DNA of 64,000 nucleotides from Sphaeramia orbicularis (GCF_902148855.1 NC_043966.1:22150588-22214587); one strand, 5' to 3'. Counted from the stretch's first letter, positions 24,313-49,862 are shown. Notes: a model not told the origin generated them from the sequence alone. Numbers and translations are program-made.

Positions 24313-26670
24313 AACAAAGATATCAGTTTGCAGGATGCTCCAGAGACAACGAGGCAAGAAAATCTACCAGAAAAAAAAAATTATTTTACGTTAAATATGT
24401 ATGACCTTCCCTCATTTTTCACTTACCATATCTTACCCATATCTTCTGCTGTAAACAAATTCCTCAACAGTGTTATTGGAAAATTAGGTAGATATTTACT
24501 CCTGTGTGTCATCCACTCCGTGTTATATCTGTACCTTGAGCGTGCTTCTGGCACCTGCACCCACAACAAACAGTGCTGAGCACATGACAAGTACGTAGAG
24601 TGAGTTACAATTCAATTCTTGATAATGATTAGTGAGATTAATCAAACTAAATTACAATCTGCCCAATAGTTAGCATTTCTGGCTATGCAAATTATCCAAT
24701 TATGACTTAAACATTAATAGGTAACTAGAAATGTCGTTTTGTTTGGTTAGAACATTGTTTTGTGTGCACATGTGTGACGAAGTGTACTAATTTGTTTTGC
24801 ATTATATTTTTCAAACCTGTATATTGTAAGAATTCAAAGAACTATCATGCAAACACTGAAAGCAGGACTTGTACTGTACTTACACAGTAAAAAAAGACAT
24901 AATAAATGACTGCAAATACACTATTACTTTATTTTTGCTGAATAGAGCAGTGTTATGATAAAGCATCACCAGCCACTTCTCGCTTTTTTTTTGTAAAAAC
25001 ATTCTTTTGAAAATGAAAAATTACACAACTGATCAATAAAAAGACATACAGTACTGTGTAGTTGCTGAAAGGTGTGTATAACTATTTTGTGATAGCGTTA
25101 ATCCTGCCTGAACTGTGCTACTAAATTTGGTTATCGATGTTGTATTTATTCCTATTATAGTTATTATAATAAATACAATGTTCTGTATGTACTGTAAGTT
25201 TTCTTCCATGTGGGATTTTTAACTTCATTTTATCAAAAATATGCTTTCGACACAATCACAGTGGTGTAACTTAAAAATATGCTAATCCTACTTAGATTTA
25301 AGTTTGAAAGGTAAGTCTATTCTAATACAAGGGACGGTTTTAAACTTATCTTCTAACCAGTTTCAGTAAGTCTAAGGTGGTGTGAACTCAGTCGAACAGT
25401 TTGTTTTCACTTCTGTTCATTCTGTGGCATGAGGTGTTTTGCTTTAAAGCCGTTGACCTTTGAATTCAGTCACAAGCTTTGACTGTGCCCTTCAATAAAA
25501 CCAGATAACGAAACCCTTAAAAATAATGACAGTGATACAAAACAAGAACAAAACTTTATTTAATTTGTTCCCCACTTGTGTTGAACAAGCTCATCACATC
25601 ACATTCTTCTTCAGATGGAGACAAGCTTCAAGCAAGCAACTCAGAGGTGTGCAAAACAAAGGCACAAAACTGTCAGGGAGGGGAAATGGTCAAACGAACA
25701 GAACCAAGACACACTAAAATGAAATGGAGACCGAGACCAGCAGGTAAATCTATCACTCCTGGTCTTTTCATAACTTTCATTTATCCTGCTGAAGGGCACT
25801 GTATCAGCCTTAATTTAATATTTAGTGTTCATTAAACCTGTGTAAGTCATTACCCAGGGGAAAATTAACACAAGATCATGAGGTGACAAAACTGTAATTG
25901 CTTCACCTAATACTCACATATTAATCTTAAAGCAAAAAAGTGCATTTCAAGAAAATGACGTTCTACCATCTTCCTAACACTAGTGACAGAAAAAAAGTAG
26001 AAAAAAATATATTTAACTGGTCCCAGTGCTGGTAAAGTGTCTTGTTGAGTTAGTGTCCCTTTTTTTTAAGCTACAATTAAATGAATATGTGCAGCACATT
26101 TGACTTATAGCCGACAACAGTAGTGTGAGAAATGAAATAAATGCAGTAAAGTGAACAGTAGATCTATTAGCTTGCTCGTACATTCAAGTCATCAAAAATC
26201 AATGTCATTCATTCTATACAAGAGAGTAATTTACACATATACTATTATACAGCACAGAAACCGAGAGGAAAAAAGCCTCTGGGGTGGGTTTAGGGTTAGG
26301 GTGTGGATGGCTACCCACAGCCATAAATTTTCATTTTAAAACATGCAATCTATAATCAAACAATGTAATATCGATCATAAATGTTTTGGTGCTGGATTCA
26401 GTTATTGGCATCAAAGCAAAGCGATCAAAAAAAAAAAAAAAAAAAAAAAAAACACATCTGATGGGGTTCATTTTCAACTCTGTCAGAGAAACAAGCTAAG
26501 GTTTATCTTTAGGTAGACATCGCCTCACAGGAAACAGAAAAAAAAAAAAAAGCAAAATTTCAGGGTGTTTCTGATGCATCGACGGGCAGGTAAGTGTTTT
26601 TTTTTTTTTTTTTTTTTGTAATAGCTGTGAGGGTTTGAAAAGGGTGAGAGGCAGAAGCAGCTGGGAGGGA
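24313..26670. other. Convergent 3' UTR region, atp1b4 and lamp2
   Basis: No coding exon. The left part is the atp1b4 3' UTR. A minus-strand AATAAA (TTTATT at 25555-25560) would end the longest lamp2 transcript, giving exon C a 3' UTR of about 1.1 kb. Long A/T homopolymers occur at 26427-26452 and 26600-26618. An 18-base telomere-like stretch at about 26283-26300 is too short to mean anything. Confidence 0.45.
24901..25040 (+). terminator. Poly(A) signals of atp1b4
   Basis: AATAAA at 24901-24906 and again at 25035-25040, about 590 and 720 bases past the atp1b4 stop codon. Both are plausible cleavage signals. The lamp2 end signal on the other strand lies at 25555-25560, so the genes converge closely. 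Confidence 0.45.
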
Positions 26671-26813
26671 TTATACAGACTGGTAGCCAGTGCGACTCTT
26701 CCTCCGGCCAATCAGGTAAGAGATAAGCACAAGGATGATTAGAAAGCTGAGTGCCACGCCCACAGCGATGGGCACCAAAAAGCTCAAATCAGAGTCCAGG
26801 AAGCATTCCTCAG
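26671..26813 (-). CDS. lamp2: lamp2 alternative last exon, LAMP2C type
   Basis: Encodes [20 protein letters not shown], the helix and the tail [12 protein letters not shown], which agrees almost exactly with mammalian LAMP2C ([12 protein letters not shown]; the form linked to RNA/DNA autophagy). The acceptor is TGTCTGTCAG. It is the most distal of the three alternatives, 360 bases past exon A. Confidence 0.92.
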
Positions 26814-28929
26814 CTGACAGACACAAAGACAGAAAGGAGATAGAGACGGACGGTTAGTCAGAAAACACTGCTCAGGCAGAGGATTAGGGAGTTTAGAGTG
26901 GGTTAGACATGAAAGAAAAAAGGAGGATCAGAACCTAAAAATCACAAAAAGAATCAAGACTGTACAAGGATAGGGTCATTCAGCGTTAAAGAGGCACAAA
27001 GCAAAATCAGTCAGAGGGAAATCGGTTATTTATGAATTTTAGGCAGCATCATCTAAGGAATTACTAAAATACTACGTGGCACAATACTACATATGAAACA
27101 TCAAAACAACACAGTGGTCATTTGTCACAATTAATTTAAGGCAGCAATACACTAAGTATCTTTAAGTGTATTTAACTAAAAAGACTCATAGCCCGTGGCC
27201 ATGTTTCTCTTTCTTCCGATGAAATAGGCCAGCAGAACAATAAGAATGAGAACAAACAGGGCAGCTCCGACAGCTATGGGAATAATGAAGTTCTCCTCAT
27301 CATCAGCAGGGCAATCCACAGCTAGAGTGAAGAGAGCAGAGAAGTAAATGTCTTAAAAGAAAAAACAATGAATGCGCAGGCAGCAGAAAAGAGAAGCCAC
27401 CCAGGTTCTAAAAACGCACTGGCAGCAACATGAGACCTGCTGAAGTGAAGGGATGAAGAATAAAGGAACATTTACTCAAGTGTCCTGGACACCAATGCAT
27501 TTTTATTTGCACAAAAATACTAAAATGCTCCATTTCAATCTGACACAATGTGCAATCCAGTTTAATGCAGCCAACAGCGTCAAGATGGAGATGAAATCAG
27601 CAGTCATTTGAGTTGACAACACACATTAACTGATATTTTCAGGATGGTCCTGCAGCACAAATTCCCTTTAATAAACAGTTTTTTTTTTTTTTTTTTTTTT
27701 TAGAGACTGGACAATTAAATGAGGGGAATCATAACTTTAGAAACAAGAAAGTGCATGACATACCACAGAACATACAAATACCTGTTGTTTAGATTAACTG
27801 AGGTGAATGTTGTGAACATTAACCTTTATACTCATGCTGCAAAACCATCCTTGTAATTAAGGCTACACAGTTTGAATAAAGCCAAAATACACAAGACAGC
27901 AAAAATCAAAGCTCAATTATTCATACACAAATACAACATCCTGGGAGATGAAATGTTTTAAGCAACATAGCTCTAACTGTTCTCATATTTAAAGTCAATT
28001 TCTGCCAGCGTAGCTCAAGTCCTGTAGAGCTGGAACAGGGCTGACAGTACGCAGCACTCTGGTGTAAAGCAACAATACACAGCAGCTATCGCGTGTCACA
28101 TCGGCTTACTATCGTTACAAATACACGTATTCAGAAGCTGGAATATACCCCTGATACTGCTTCACTGCAACCGGCACCAACAAAGGCTCTGAACACCTCA
28201 TCTCTGTTTTCTTATTAGGGGAATGCGGTTCAAAATAATCTGCCTAAAGTTTTGGTCATTTTAGATTTTACATTTGACTCAGTGGACCAATCAGAACAGA
28301 TGCATAAAAACCCTACAGCGTAATTACAATGGATAATAATGAATGAAACTGTAGGAAACGAAATTTGAGGACAATACAGATACAATACGTTTTGATTAAT
28401 TAAAGTGGCCTACACTATATAAAGAGGGAATTCATTTGCTACTTCCTGATGCAGAAGTTTGGTTTTTTGTATTATTTAGGGAATGTCAGCAGTCTAATCT
28501 TGTGTCTGAACTATTCCAGGAAGAGTAAAAACTCCTCCTGGAAGAAACAGACCTGAGGACATGTTTTTCTCTGAATCATGACTGTCCTGTTTTCTCAGTA
28601 AATGCGAAATGTCGTAGAGACTTTACGATTTGAAACCAGGTCTCCAGGGGCTTTAACGTCCCCAGATCCAGCTGCAGCCTTCAGAGCCCAGACTAAACCT
28701 ATACACAGGTGAAACAATGTGACACACTTTCAATATATGCATAATGCAATGAGTGCCTTAGTGCATTCATATGTAAATATCCTCTGCTCAGCGTTATCTG
28801 TGCCCAAAGGGAATATCTACATAATAAAACTATCCCTTTTCTAAACCTAATGCCAAAACATGTAATGCTCTCAAATAAAACAGCTGACCTTTTTGAGATT
28901 CTGATTCTCTCTGATTTGAGATTGTGCAA

Positions 28930-28967
<38 letters not shown>

Positions 28968-31900
28968 AACTTTTACACATCAGACAACTTGACATATTGG
29001 AACAAGAAAAGGATAAATATAATTAATAACATAAGAAATGGCTTAATTTCACATCATTTTGTGAGTTGAAGGGAGCGAGTTTGGTGCACACCGACTCATT
29101 GTGACACATTAAAAACAAATTAACTGTTGTATGTACGTTTATAGTTGTATCTACACTTTTCCTGCCCAACATGTCAAAGGTCTATTATTGTTGAAAATGG
29201 TTACTTTTTCCACATTCAGATTTCACACTAACAGAGTTGAATAAACAGCACATGTATTCCTCCTGCTCTACAGGGGAAAAAAAATCTCCTTTGAATTCTT
29301 TTTCCAAATGAGGAGACCTTCATCAACGTTAATGAATTTCTGAGAATAAGAACTCCTACTCTTCTTATTTGTAAAGATAATTCTATTGGCCGCTATGGAA
29401 ACTGTCTCCCTGACACGAGGATACTGTAATTTATTATATGGGGATGGAAAGTCAAATCATTAAGGCAGCAAAAACTAAAATGTGCATATAGATGAAATAA
29501 TCACAAAAGCAAACAAAAGGGAATGTATTTAAAGCAAGTGTATGATCCTGCACCTGGAGAAACAGCATTTAACTTAAACCACACATCATGTTACAGAAAT
29601 CTATGTTCAGATACTGTAACTGTAGAAGTCCAAGAAACTTGTGCTCTGCATGATGAATGTGTTGGTGATAGCTTGCTTTTTGTATGAAAGTGCCAATTTT
29701 AATTGTACTAAAAAAGGTTTCTGTGGATCTGACACTTGCCCATTTACAAACGACAACAAAAAGGGAAGACAAAACATCCAGAAAACACAATAAAACAAAC
29801 AAAAAAAAAAACACAAAACAGGGGGTAAACAAGTTTGGTCCTTGAGGAGAAACCCTGATGCTTCCATATCTACATGGACTTTGCTTTTTACTGAATAACA
29901 TCATCTGAAAATGCTGCAGGTCTTATCTCAGAGTGATAACTTTAACAGTCAACCAGACAAAAGCAACCTTTCACAACATTTTCTGTTCAGGAAATCTGTT
30001 TCAACTCTTAGATAAACTAACCATGTCCCAATTTAACATCTTCACATGAAACCAAAGGACCAGGCTTGGGAACCCCGTGATATTTCAGGAGTGATTACAA
30101 ACTGATTTTATAGGGTCTGATATCCAACATATGTCTTTCTTCGACCAATCACGTAAGCGATCACTACAACGAGAATCAAGCCAGCCAGAGCAGCGCCAAC
30201 AATGATTGGGATTAAGATGCTGGTGTCATCCCCTGAACATTCCTGGGCTGCAGATGAAAAGAAAATCAGTCAACAGGTGGAACAGTGAATGCTCTGATTG
30301 TCAACAGGATCAGCAGGATAGCTGTTTATACACTTAAGCATTACAAAAAACAGATGAGCACTCCAATCACAGTGTTCTCTTTTTGTCTCTGGTTTATTAG
30401 ATGTACTGAGAGCATTTTCACACATGCACTTTGTCTTGTTTGGTCTGAATCAGATGGTAAGTTTGCAAAACTGGAGCGTTTTCACTTTGGTTCTCAGCCA
30501 AAGATCCAAGCAAACCAAAATGATTAACGTGAGAAACACTGCTTTGAATTTAACATAGAGCAGTTGACTGATGCTGGTACTACGCAAAATGAGAGGATTT
30601 CATTCTGCCTCATGAGCCGCTTAGCTCATACTTGCAAAAAACAGCTGCAGTCATATTAGTAGAAGAGGGGTCACATCACCACAAATGAACCGCTCCAATG
30701 TTAGTTTGAGACCAAATGACCACCGATCACTGAAATACTGCGTTCGCTCATTCCCTAATGAATCTCATCAGGGGGAAGATGAGCCAGATTTAGCCATATT
30801 AAAGAGTACATATGTGAAAACACCCTAAATGCACATTTTAATATTCTTGACTGTTCATATGTTGAGATGTTCACGTATGTTCTTTATTGCAGTAAGTCAT
30901 ATGAGAGTCTGATCAATGAACTGATTATTATTATTGCAGTATATTAGCCTTGAAAACTATCAGTCAAGCTTTATTCTGTATGTTAAATATGACACTAATG
31001 CCTGTTTTCCACTGGCGGTGTCAGCTTAACTCGCCTTGACTTGGCTGTGATACTGAGATACTATTTCTAGGACCAATTTTGCCAAGGTTCCATGTGGGGC
31101 AAAGTGATACTAAATATGACATAAAATCATGCAGATCACAGATTGGTCAATCCAGAATGGTTGCTGTGTCAGTATATGTGTGTCATGTGATATGGGACAT
31201 GCAGCCAACTTATCAGGAATCTCTGAAAATGTCAAAGCACATTTTCAAGTAGGATCAATTTTGATAAATTGACCACAGGTTTGAAGTCTAAACAACTGCA
31301 CTTTGGCCTGAACAAAACCTCAATACAATCTATAAAGTTACGTTACGATGACCAACCATAGTGAGGATGTACTATACCTGCAGTGGACATTCCTGCTCTG
31401 GGCTAAACCAAACCAAACTGAGTCAAGGCAAGTCAAGTTGATACTGTCAGTGGGAAAGCGGCGTAACACCAGCCACCAGGTATTTAGAACAAATAGATAT
31501 GGAGAATAACTTACCTGTACTGAAAACACCCTTTTTGACTCCAAAAGGCTGCACTCGAAGGTCGAAAGTGAAGAGACTGAGCTGGTTGGTGATGGTGTCG
31601 TTCTGCTTTTTGTTACACATGTAGGAGCTGCCCAGAGCCGTCTCCCACAGACTCAGGTTGGTGTTCACTTCTGAAAACGCCACACCTTCAAAAAAGAACA
31701 TAGAAAGATAAGTATATATGAACTTGCTGCTCAGTGTAGTGTCTGAAATGCATGAGGGGGTGTGATACTTCTAATTACCAGAGCTCATCTTTCCGGTGAC
31801 ATTTAGAGCATGGAGGCGGAATCTCTGAGATTCCTATTGGAAGGAAAATATACAAGTATAAAAACTGAATTTTTATATCAAACAAACATACTTTAAGCAA

Positions 31901-34900
31901 ATAAACATGCAGCATTTTCCCTACATTTGTTGAAGACATGGGGTATTTAGGGTTTTTCTACAAGAGATTTTGAGTATATCCCATTTCACATCATTTTGGA
32001 CCATTATTATTATTATCATATCTGTGCACAAGAAATTGGAGAAAAGCAAAGAGCAGATACTAAACAGCTAAAAAGCTTTTTAAAAAACTTGATAAAGAAC
32101 TCTACTGGGAACCAACTGAAGCCATTAGATCAGGAGAAAGTCATTTTAGTTGGTTTCCAAATTGATTTTACGATCATTTGGTTTATGTGGTGAGCCTAAG
32201 CCTTATGATGTGAGGAAAACCCTGTTCTGTAACTACTCATGTGAAAATAAAGAGGATGGATAATGCATAAATGGTTTTTAGTCACCCTAAGTGCAAAACT
32301 GATCAAACTTACTGAAAACAGAGATAAATAAGACCAAGATACATAATCTGTTTTGTATGAATACAATTTTAAATAATCTGTAGGATACTGGAGGAACCAT
32401 ATCTTACCTGGTTTTAAGAATTTTAGACTTTACTAAAATCTGTCTTGAACATAAAACTGTAAATATTTAGTCCTCCATTAATTCATTGATAGTCTGTTTC
32501 CTCTGTGAAATCCATAGTTAAGAGTCTATCAACTTCTATTAACAGCTTTATGGTGATGACAGGGTGTGAGATGAGTACAGGGCTGCAGCTATTATTTTTC
32601 TTGTTTTTTTCTAATTTGTTGATATTTTTCTCAATGAATTAATTAATGGAAAAAGGTCAAAAAGGCCAATCATGCTCAAATGTTCTGTTTGATCCATAAC
32701 CCAAAAATGATTTTATTTACAGTCATTAAAGTTTAAATGACAGAATATTAACTTTCATCCTTAAAGAACTATTAGAAATGACTATCAAAATAGACTTTGA
32801 TTTATTTAATAGTTGGCAACTTTCAGATTAATCATTGTAGCTCCACATTTATTTGAATAACATGCTTTGTCTTCTTTGTCTACGCCTGATATCATAGAAT
32901 AGAAACACTTACTACAGAAGCCAGCTTAGTTTCATTGAATTACCCCAATGATGGCAGAGGAGTCAAGTAATTTCAAAAAATTGCATCTTGAATCAATTAA
33001 CAACAGAGAATATGGAGGGACAATAGAAGAGCAAACACCAACACTTCAAATTTGAGCAAATATAGTAAGACATTTTGGGTTTCATGACAATCTGGTGGCT
33101 GCACAGACATGCTGGTTACTATATTGCCCGGGGATAAATATTGAGCATTTCAGAGACTTTACGAATCTATATCAACTGAGAACAGCTTGTTGTTGTGGAC
33201 TCACATTGATGAAAGAGAACACCATGGTCACTGTGGCAAACTCCAGTACCAGCTCACTGTTGTTGACGCCACAGAATCCAGAGACTTTGGTCCCATTAGT
33301 GTCAAGATTCATCTCCTCATATTTCTAAGCCACAGAGATGACAGACCATTACAAAACCTGGAAAACCACTATGTTAGCATGATTACAATAAGATAATTCC
33401 ATGTTTATGTTATGACCATACCTCTCCTTGCTTCAAACCAATCCGCAGGCCAAAGTCAGCCAACAGACAGGCTTCTGTGCTGTTCTCATCTGGCTTGATG
33501 CTGTACCTCCCAGTTGGGGGTATGGCGGGGGGAGGGGTTGGGGTTGGGGTAGTGGGAGGCAGGGTGGTGACGTTTGTGACAGGAGCAGCAGTGGTATGCG
33601 TGGTGGGGGTAACAGTGGTGGGAGCAACAGTGGTGGGGGTCACAGGTATGTCAGCAGAACAGGAGGTAACTGCACAGGGAGAAAACACAAATCAGACTAT
33701 GAGTGGAAACAACAGATAACTACATATCACTACCTGAGGACAAGATGTGATACTGCATCTTACTGTTTTCACTCTTGGAGCCGTTGACGACAAAAGCCTG
33801 TATGAGGACGTTCCACAGAGTCTGACTGACTGCATCAGTTGTAAATATTTCTTTACTCTTGCAAGAGTAGCAGGTGTCCATAACTACATCTGAAATGTGA
33901 GGCTGCGTGTTGACAGTCACGGTGTCTAAAAGAAATTCAAAACATCCCAGACTCAGTCCACTTGTGCATTTAGCTTTATTTACTCTGTGTTTGCACTGTG
34001 AGGTTTAATAGTTACCATTTGATAAAGGATCATGGAAGATGGTTGAGTCGCTGAGATTGTAGGAAAAGGTGATGGAGTCTGCCTGGTATGTTTTATTACT
34101 CAAGCTGAAGTTAACGCTCCATGAGTGCCCATCTCCAAAGTTAATCTTCAGCGTTGAGGTTTTTGTATCACAGCTACTTCCACTTGATGTGAAAGCATCA
34201 GGGATCGTAAACTCAGCTGTGACATTCTGAAAAGAGATCAGAGTTCATAAAGATTTGTGTAAATCCATGTGACATCTTTTACCTCCTGGGCAGAGAAAGT
34301 AAAAGTTTAAGCATGAAGCAAATATACATAAAAACATACACTGACATGTAAGTGACAGTCAGTATGAACTGTTCATGCATAACAGAGGTAAAAAAAAAAA
34401 AAAAACTTAGAGACTCAAACTCATGAAGAAAAGGACACCTATAGCATTTTCAATGTACACACTGCACTGACATTAATATAATATAGCTGCAGTCTGTTAG
34501 AAAGCTGAGATGATCAATCAGTTACAGTGGGAAGAATAAAGGTTAGTTAGTTTTGATTTTGTTCAATCATACTGCTTTCTGAACCTCAATTCACAAGTGA
34601 AAAGACAGGACATAACAGTTACAGGATATGGACCAGGAAAACTCACAAGCTGAAATGCTGAATAGCCAGAATCTGTTCACTTTGTGGAAAACAGACTGTC
34701 CCAATTTCCCCTTGCTGAGATAACATTTTCTCCCATGGTAACGCAACCGTCTTATCAAGCTGTGTTGCCAAATCAACTACACTACATATATAGAGAGCAA
34801 ACACAAACATGTCCAGTCACATTGGAGTAGTATATATTATCTAATAGAGATGCTCACCTTATTGTCCTTTGTTTCATATTCAACTGAGAAGTTGACCATT

Positions 34901-37172
34901 AGATTGGCGTAGAGACATAACTTGTCATCTTTGTCGTTGACTTTCACCTCAATACCTTGTGAGAGGTAGATTTCTTGGAAGAAAAAGCAAGAAAGACCCA
35001 GAGCTTAGATATATCATATATAAATATTTGATTTTATGTGTAAATTTAAGAAATGAATTTTCAAACAATAACCACAGCGACATACTACAGAAAATTAAAC
35101 CCTCTGGTAGAATGTAGACAAGTATCTTTACGTTTGAGTACAGCTTTAAGGTACTTTACTTGAGTATTTCCCTTTTACCCATAGGTATACCTCTACTCTA
35201 CTAGATCTCGAAATGGAAATACTGTTTAACTCCACTACATTTAACTGACATCTTGTGATATTTAAAAAAAAAAAACATTTTCCAGTTGTTAATATTTTCA
35301 TTTATAATATAGAAACCTGTACTCTGAAGTTACTCTTTGCTTTGGAATAGCTGGTTGGGAGCAAATAAAAGACTGCTCCTGTCCAGTGAAAACCATGTAT
35401 CCTCAAATGTACTGACTTTTAATCTGCGTAGTGAACTGAAGAATCAACCTATATTTAGGGTTGAGAAAATTCTCCTCATTCTTAATGGAAATAAATACTA
35501 TAAAAGCTTCTTGGATTTGCGGCAAAATGCACTAACACAAGAAATATGACTGTTTTTCTTGAGCTCATGACAGGTTTTTAGTTATACTAAATATGATAAT
35601 CTTACAAAATACAAAAATACATTACAACCAAAAAGTGTAAGATGGTAAAATGACCAGAGTCTTAAAGTAAAATCCAACATATACATTAATGTAGTAGGAT
35701 TGTGAATGCATGTTCCCTACTTTTCTGTACTTTTACTCAAGTACAGTTCTGGAATTTGAGATCTATAAATCTTCGTTCACCACTGTTTACCTGTACCCTA
35801 AAGATAAACCATTTTCCCGGCTGCTTAGAATACAGATTAGACAACTTAACAGAAGCTAGGTCAAGGTCCAGTCATGCTAAACAAATCAATATGGTTTGAC
35901 TTTCTGAGGGCATCAGCTCAAAAAAAGTTGCCTATCACAAAACTCAGGTAACTCTGATACAATCTCTTCTAAACCATTCACAGCTGTGTGATCAGTAAAT
36001 ATGCACATGATACAAAGATTTGCAGTCACATATCTTAAATTCCTAATTAGGTCACAGGACTCGAAGCTCACAAAGGGGTTCAACGCCATAAAATATCTAT
36101 CAGCACCTACATAAACAAAATAAAGAAAAACGCCCTTCTTCATCATTTTAGGAGGAAAAAATTACTTTTGTTATAACCCTGAAGTCAGTTACTAGTGATG
36201 GAACCACTGGATTTTAACATTTAGAACGCGTATATAAAAATAGAATTTGACTTAATTTTATGAACAGAAGCCTTCCTTTTACTGTCACTGTTTAGAGAAC
36301 ACATTTTACTGTTCTTTTCTCTTTACATCGCAGTAAGGTTAACTCGTTTGCTAGCTAAACCATAAAGTTAACAGCTCATCCTGTACTGTCATGTGCTTAC
36401 TGTAAACTGCCAAGCGTAGCTAATGCTAGCTTTTTTAACCGGTTAATGTAATACGTTACGGGTTAAGGTGGAGTTACACCGTGCAATTACACCCAGTCTG
36501 GCGTCTTACTTATTCAATGTCCCCATTTAGAAGCAGAAATTTCCCATATGGTCATACTCTTTATCAATTTCAGCAATCAAAACAATGGTTAGCTTACACA
36601 ACAATAACTTAAGCTAACGTTTGATAGCTATGCTAACGTCACCTGCCCGATACACTGTTAGATAATACTAAACGTATAAAGTTAAATCTGGTGTGACAGT
36701 TTCTTTAGAGGTAAATATCTTATGTTATACACCAGACTGTAGTGACTAACGGTTATTTTTGTGAAAGACTGCGACACACTGCGTTTCATCTGCGCTTCAA
36801 TCTGATGTTGACGTAGGTAACAATTAGCCGTCAAGCTACATTGGCAAAACATCACGACTGAGTTAAAGTGCGCGAATGGACTCACAACGGAGCCCGAATT
36901 GAAACAGGCTCGGTTTTATTTCATGTACGGCATCATCCAAAGTGGTAACAAATCCACATAAAGTATGAATAGTCTTTTAATTTATTTTGGCATCATGAAG
37001 CCGGAGCCAAGTAGCGGCCAGGCCTTGGATGTCCCGTAAGTTTAATCGCGTCACTTCGGAGAATTTGGTTTCGATATCACCTCTTTTCATTCCCTTGAAC
37101 TGAAAGAATGATGTGATGATACGTACCGAACCCGAGGAATAGGAATAAAACAAATGCAGCATATCGGGACAT
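26671..37172 (-). CDS. lamp2: Lysosome-associated membrane protein 2 (three splice forms)
   Basis: Eight shared exons, 5' to 3': 37172-37127, 34973-34858, 34226-34016, 33925-33734, 33669-33422, 33324-33205, 31833-31779, 31685-31515. These join one of three terminal exons: 30247-30108, 27321-27176 or 26813-26671. All leave phase 1 after the shared exons and give 432, 434 or 433 aa. LAMP2 is a heavily glycosylated type I protein of the lysosome membrane that serves in autophagosome fusion and chaperone-mediated autophagy. The signal peptide is [15 protein letters not shown]. The first luminal domain runs to about residue 190. A Pro/Thr hinge lies at about 195-240 ([14 protein letters not shown]). 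The second luminal domain has paired cysteines and many NxS/T sites. One membrane helix and a short tail come from the last exon. Confidence 0.95.
27176..27321 (-). CDS. lamp2: lamp2 alternative last exon, LAMP2A type
   Basis: Encodes [20 protein letters not shown], the helix and the tail [13 protein letters not shown]. The helix start ([10 protein letters not shown]) and the GYE.F ending match mammalian LAMP2A, the chaperone-mediated-autophagy receptor. The tail keeps basic residues but not the three histidines of the human form. It lies 2.8 kb past the B exon and has a good acceptor (CACTCTAG). Confidence 0.88.
28935..28966. repeat. Poly(A) tract in the lamp2 alternative-exon region
   Basis: About 32 A residues between lamp2 exons B and A. 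No SINE or LINE body was recognised next to it. The surrounding stretch 27322-30107 otherwise shows only intron or 3' UTR sequence. Confidence 0.8.
30108..30247 (-). CDS. lamp2: lamp2 alternative last exon, LAMP2B type
   Basis: Encodes the stalk end AQECSGDD, the helix [16 protein letters not shown]... and the tail [12 protein letters not shown] with the lysosome-sorting GYxxPhi motif. The tail closely matches mammalian LAMP2B (GYQTL). The acceptor CATCTGCAG joins exon 8 in phase 1. It is the first of the three alternatives reached by transcription. Confidence 0.92.
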
Positions 37173-38610
37173 GGTAGCCTGGTAGTTTGGAGTGTGCCAA
37201 GACGAAGAGAAACCCGACGGGGACGCTCACTCTGTGGTGTTTGGGATGCAGCTGATCCGCCGCCGACTGTACCAGGAAATGGAAGTCATATGACAGGGAC
37301 CAATGTGTCAAAGCAGACAGAGGTGTGGACTGCAATCCACCTTCACATGCATGACCCTTTTTTTACACAGTCACCAGAGTTGATTATTGCAGGGTGAGGT
37401 TTTATAGGCTCACAAGAATGTATAAATGTTAACTTGGATGTACTAACTACTGAACAATAATAAAAATACAAACCTGATTGAAACAGTTATTTTAATCTGA
37501 AGCAATAAACCTAACAGACTCATACAAACATGGGCATGTCTAATCCAACATTTTTTTTTGTTCAGTCAACACTCATCTGTCCACTTTTTAACAAGGCCAG
37601 CAAGCCCCACAGGGAGACTTACAGAGAACAGTTTATAGTGTGTATGTGATGTGATACTGGGGGGAGATGAAGAACAAAAAAATGGGGTCTGAAGTCTTTG
37701 TGCTTTTTAGTACGCCTTCTAAGGGTTAACAGAAACCTAAAAAGCAGCTGACTGTCAGATGGGAATCACTTAAAATGACACATGAAGCATGTACTGTACA
37801 AAAACGTATAAAGTAATATAGAGACTAAATGCATATACTTGTACAATTCACCTGTAGTAGCAGCTTGAATCCATCCTAGAACAAAACAAGTGCTCACTTT
37901 TTGGCACATTTTCTTTGAACAATTTGTGTGTTCGTGATCACAGCTTTATCAGATGGCTACATTGACCTAGAATTGGAAAATGTTACTGCAGGATCATACA
38001 TTTGACAAATACACCCCAGGACTGTCGAAATTCTACCGTGAACGTTCGTCCAATCGTCCCACATTTTGACACCGACTGAAGAAACAAGCATCTGTTTAAT
38101 TTTTTTGATCCTCGCTGTGTGGTACATTAAGAGCATTGTAAGGTGGGTCAGCATTTTCTTGGGATACTGAGTGAACAAAAAGAAAAAAAGTGACTCGATA
38201 ACAAAGAGCATATTGATTCAAACTATGGACAAAGAAGAATCTAAGTTTGAAAATAAATATTTTTCCTCTCCGTTAAAAAAAGAAAAAAAAAGAAAAGAAA
38301 AGAAAAAAAAAAAAGCAAACTGAACAACATCTGTGTGTCTTCTTTGTCTGTCCAAGGTAGCCCAATTCTCTCAGAGGCACTGAGAAATGTGGACAATATT
38401 CTCTTTTCAGTGGGCATGCAGTCCACAGGATCACAAGACCCCTGACAAAAATCCTGTGGGGCAGTATCCATTCACTTGTCGGTCACTAGGTTGAAGGTGA
38501 TAATGGTAACATCCACTGGAGCAAAAGATTTAGAGACCGATCACTCAGAGCAGCTTTCAGCCTGACTGGACCATATGCATCACTTTATTTTCTGTCACTT
38601 TTTTCCTTGT
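37173..38610. other. lamp2 promoter side and cul4b 3' UTR
   Basis: lamp2 and cul4b point the same way, so this stretch holds both the lamp2 upstream region and the cul4b 3' end. No coding exon seen. A minus-strand AATAAA (TTTATT at 38584-38589) lies only about 22 bases past the cul4b stop; a longer UTR is more likely. An A/G-rich low-complexity run lies at 38274-38314. Confidence 0.4.

Positions 38611-49862
<11,252 letters not shown>

Noticed and set aside
26283-26300. Telomere-like TTTAGGGTTAGGG stretch
   Set aside because: Only about two units; too short to be an interstitial telomere.
33187-33787. Plus-strand open frames with Gly/Val-rich and other sequence
   Set aside because: They are antisense shadows of lamp2 exons, including the Pro/Thr hinge exon, whose minus-strand reading matches LAMP luminal domains.
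37280-37300. E-box-like GTCATATGAC near the lamp2 start, considered as a CLEAR/TFEB site
   Set aside because: The core is CATATG, not CACGTG, so it does not fit the CLEAR consensus GTCACGTGAC.
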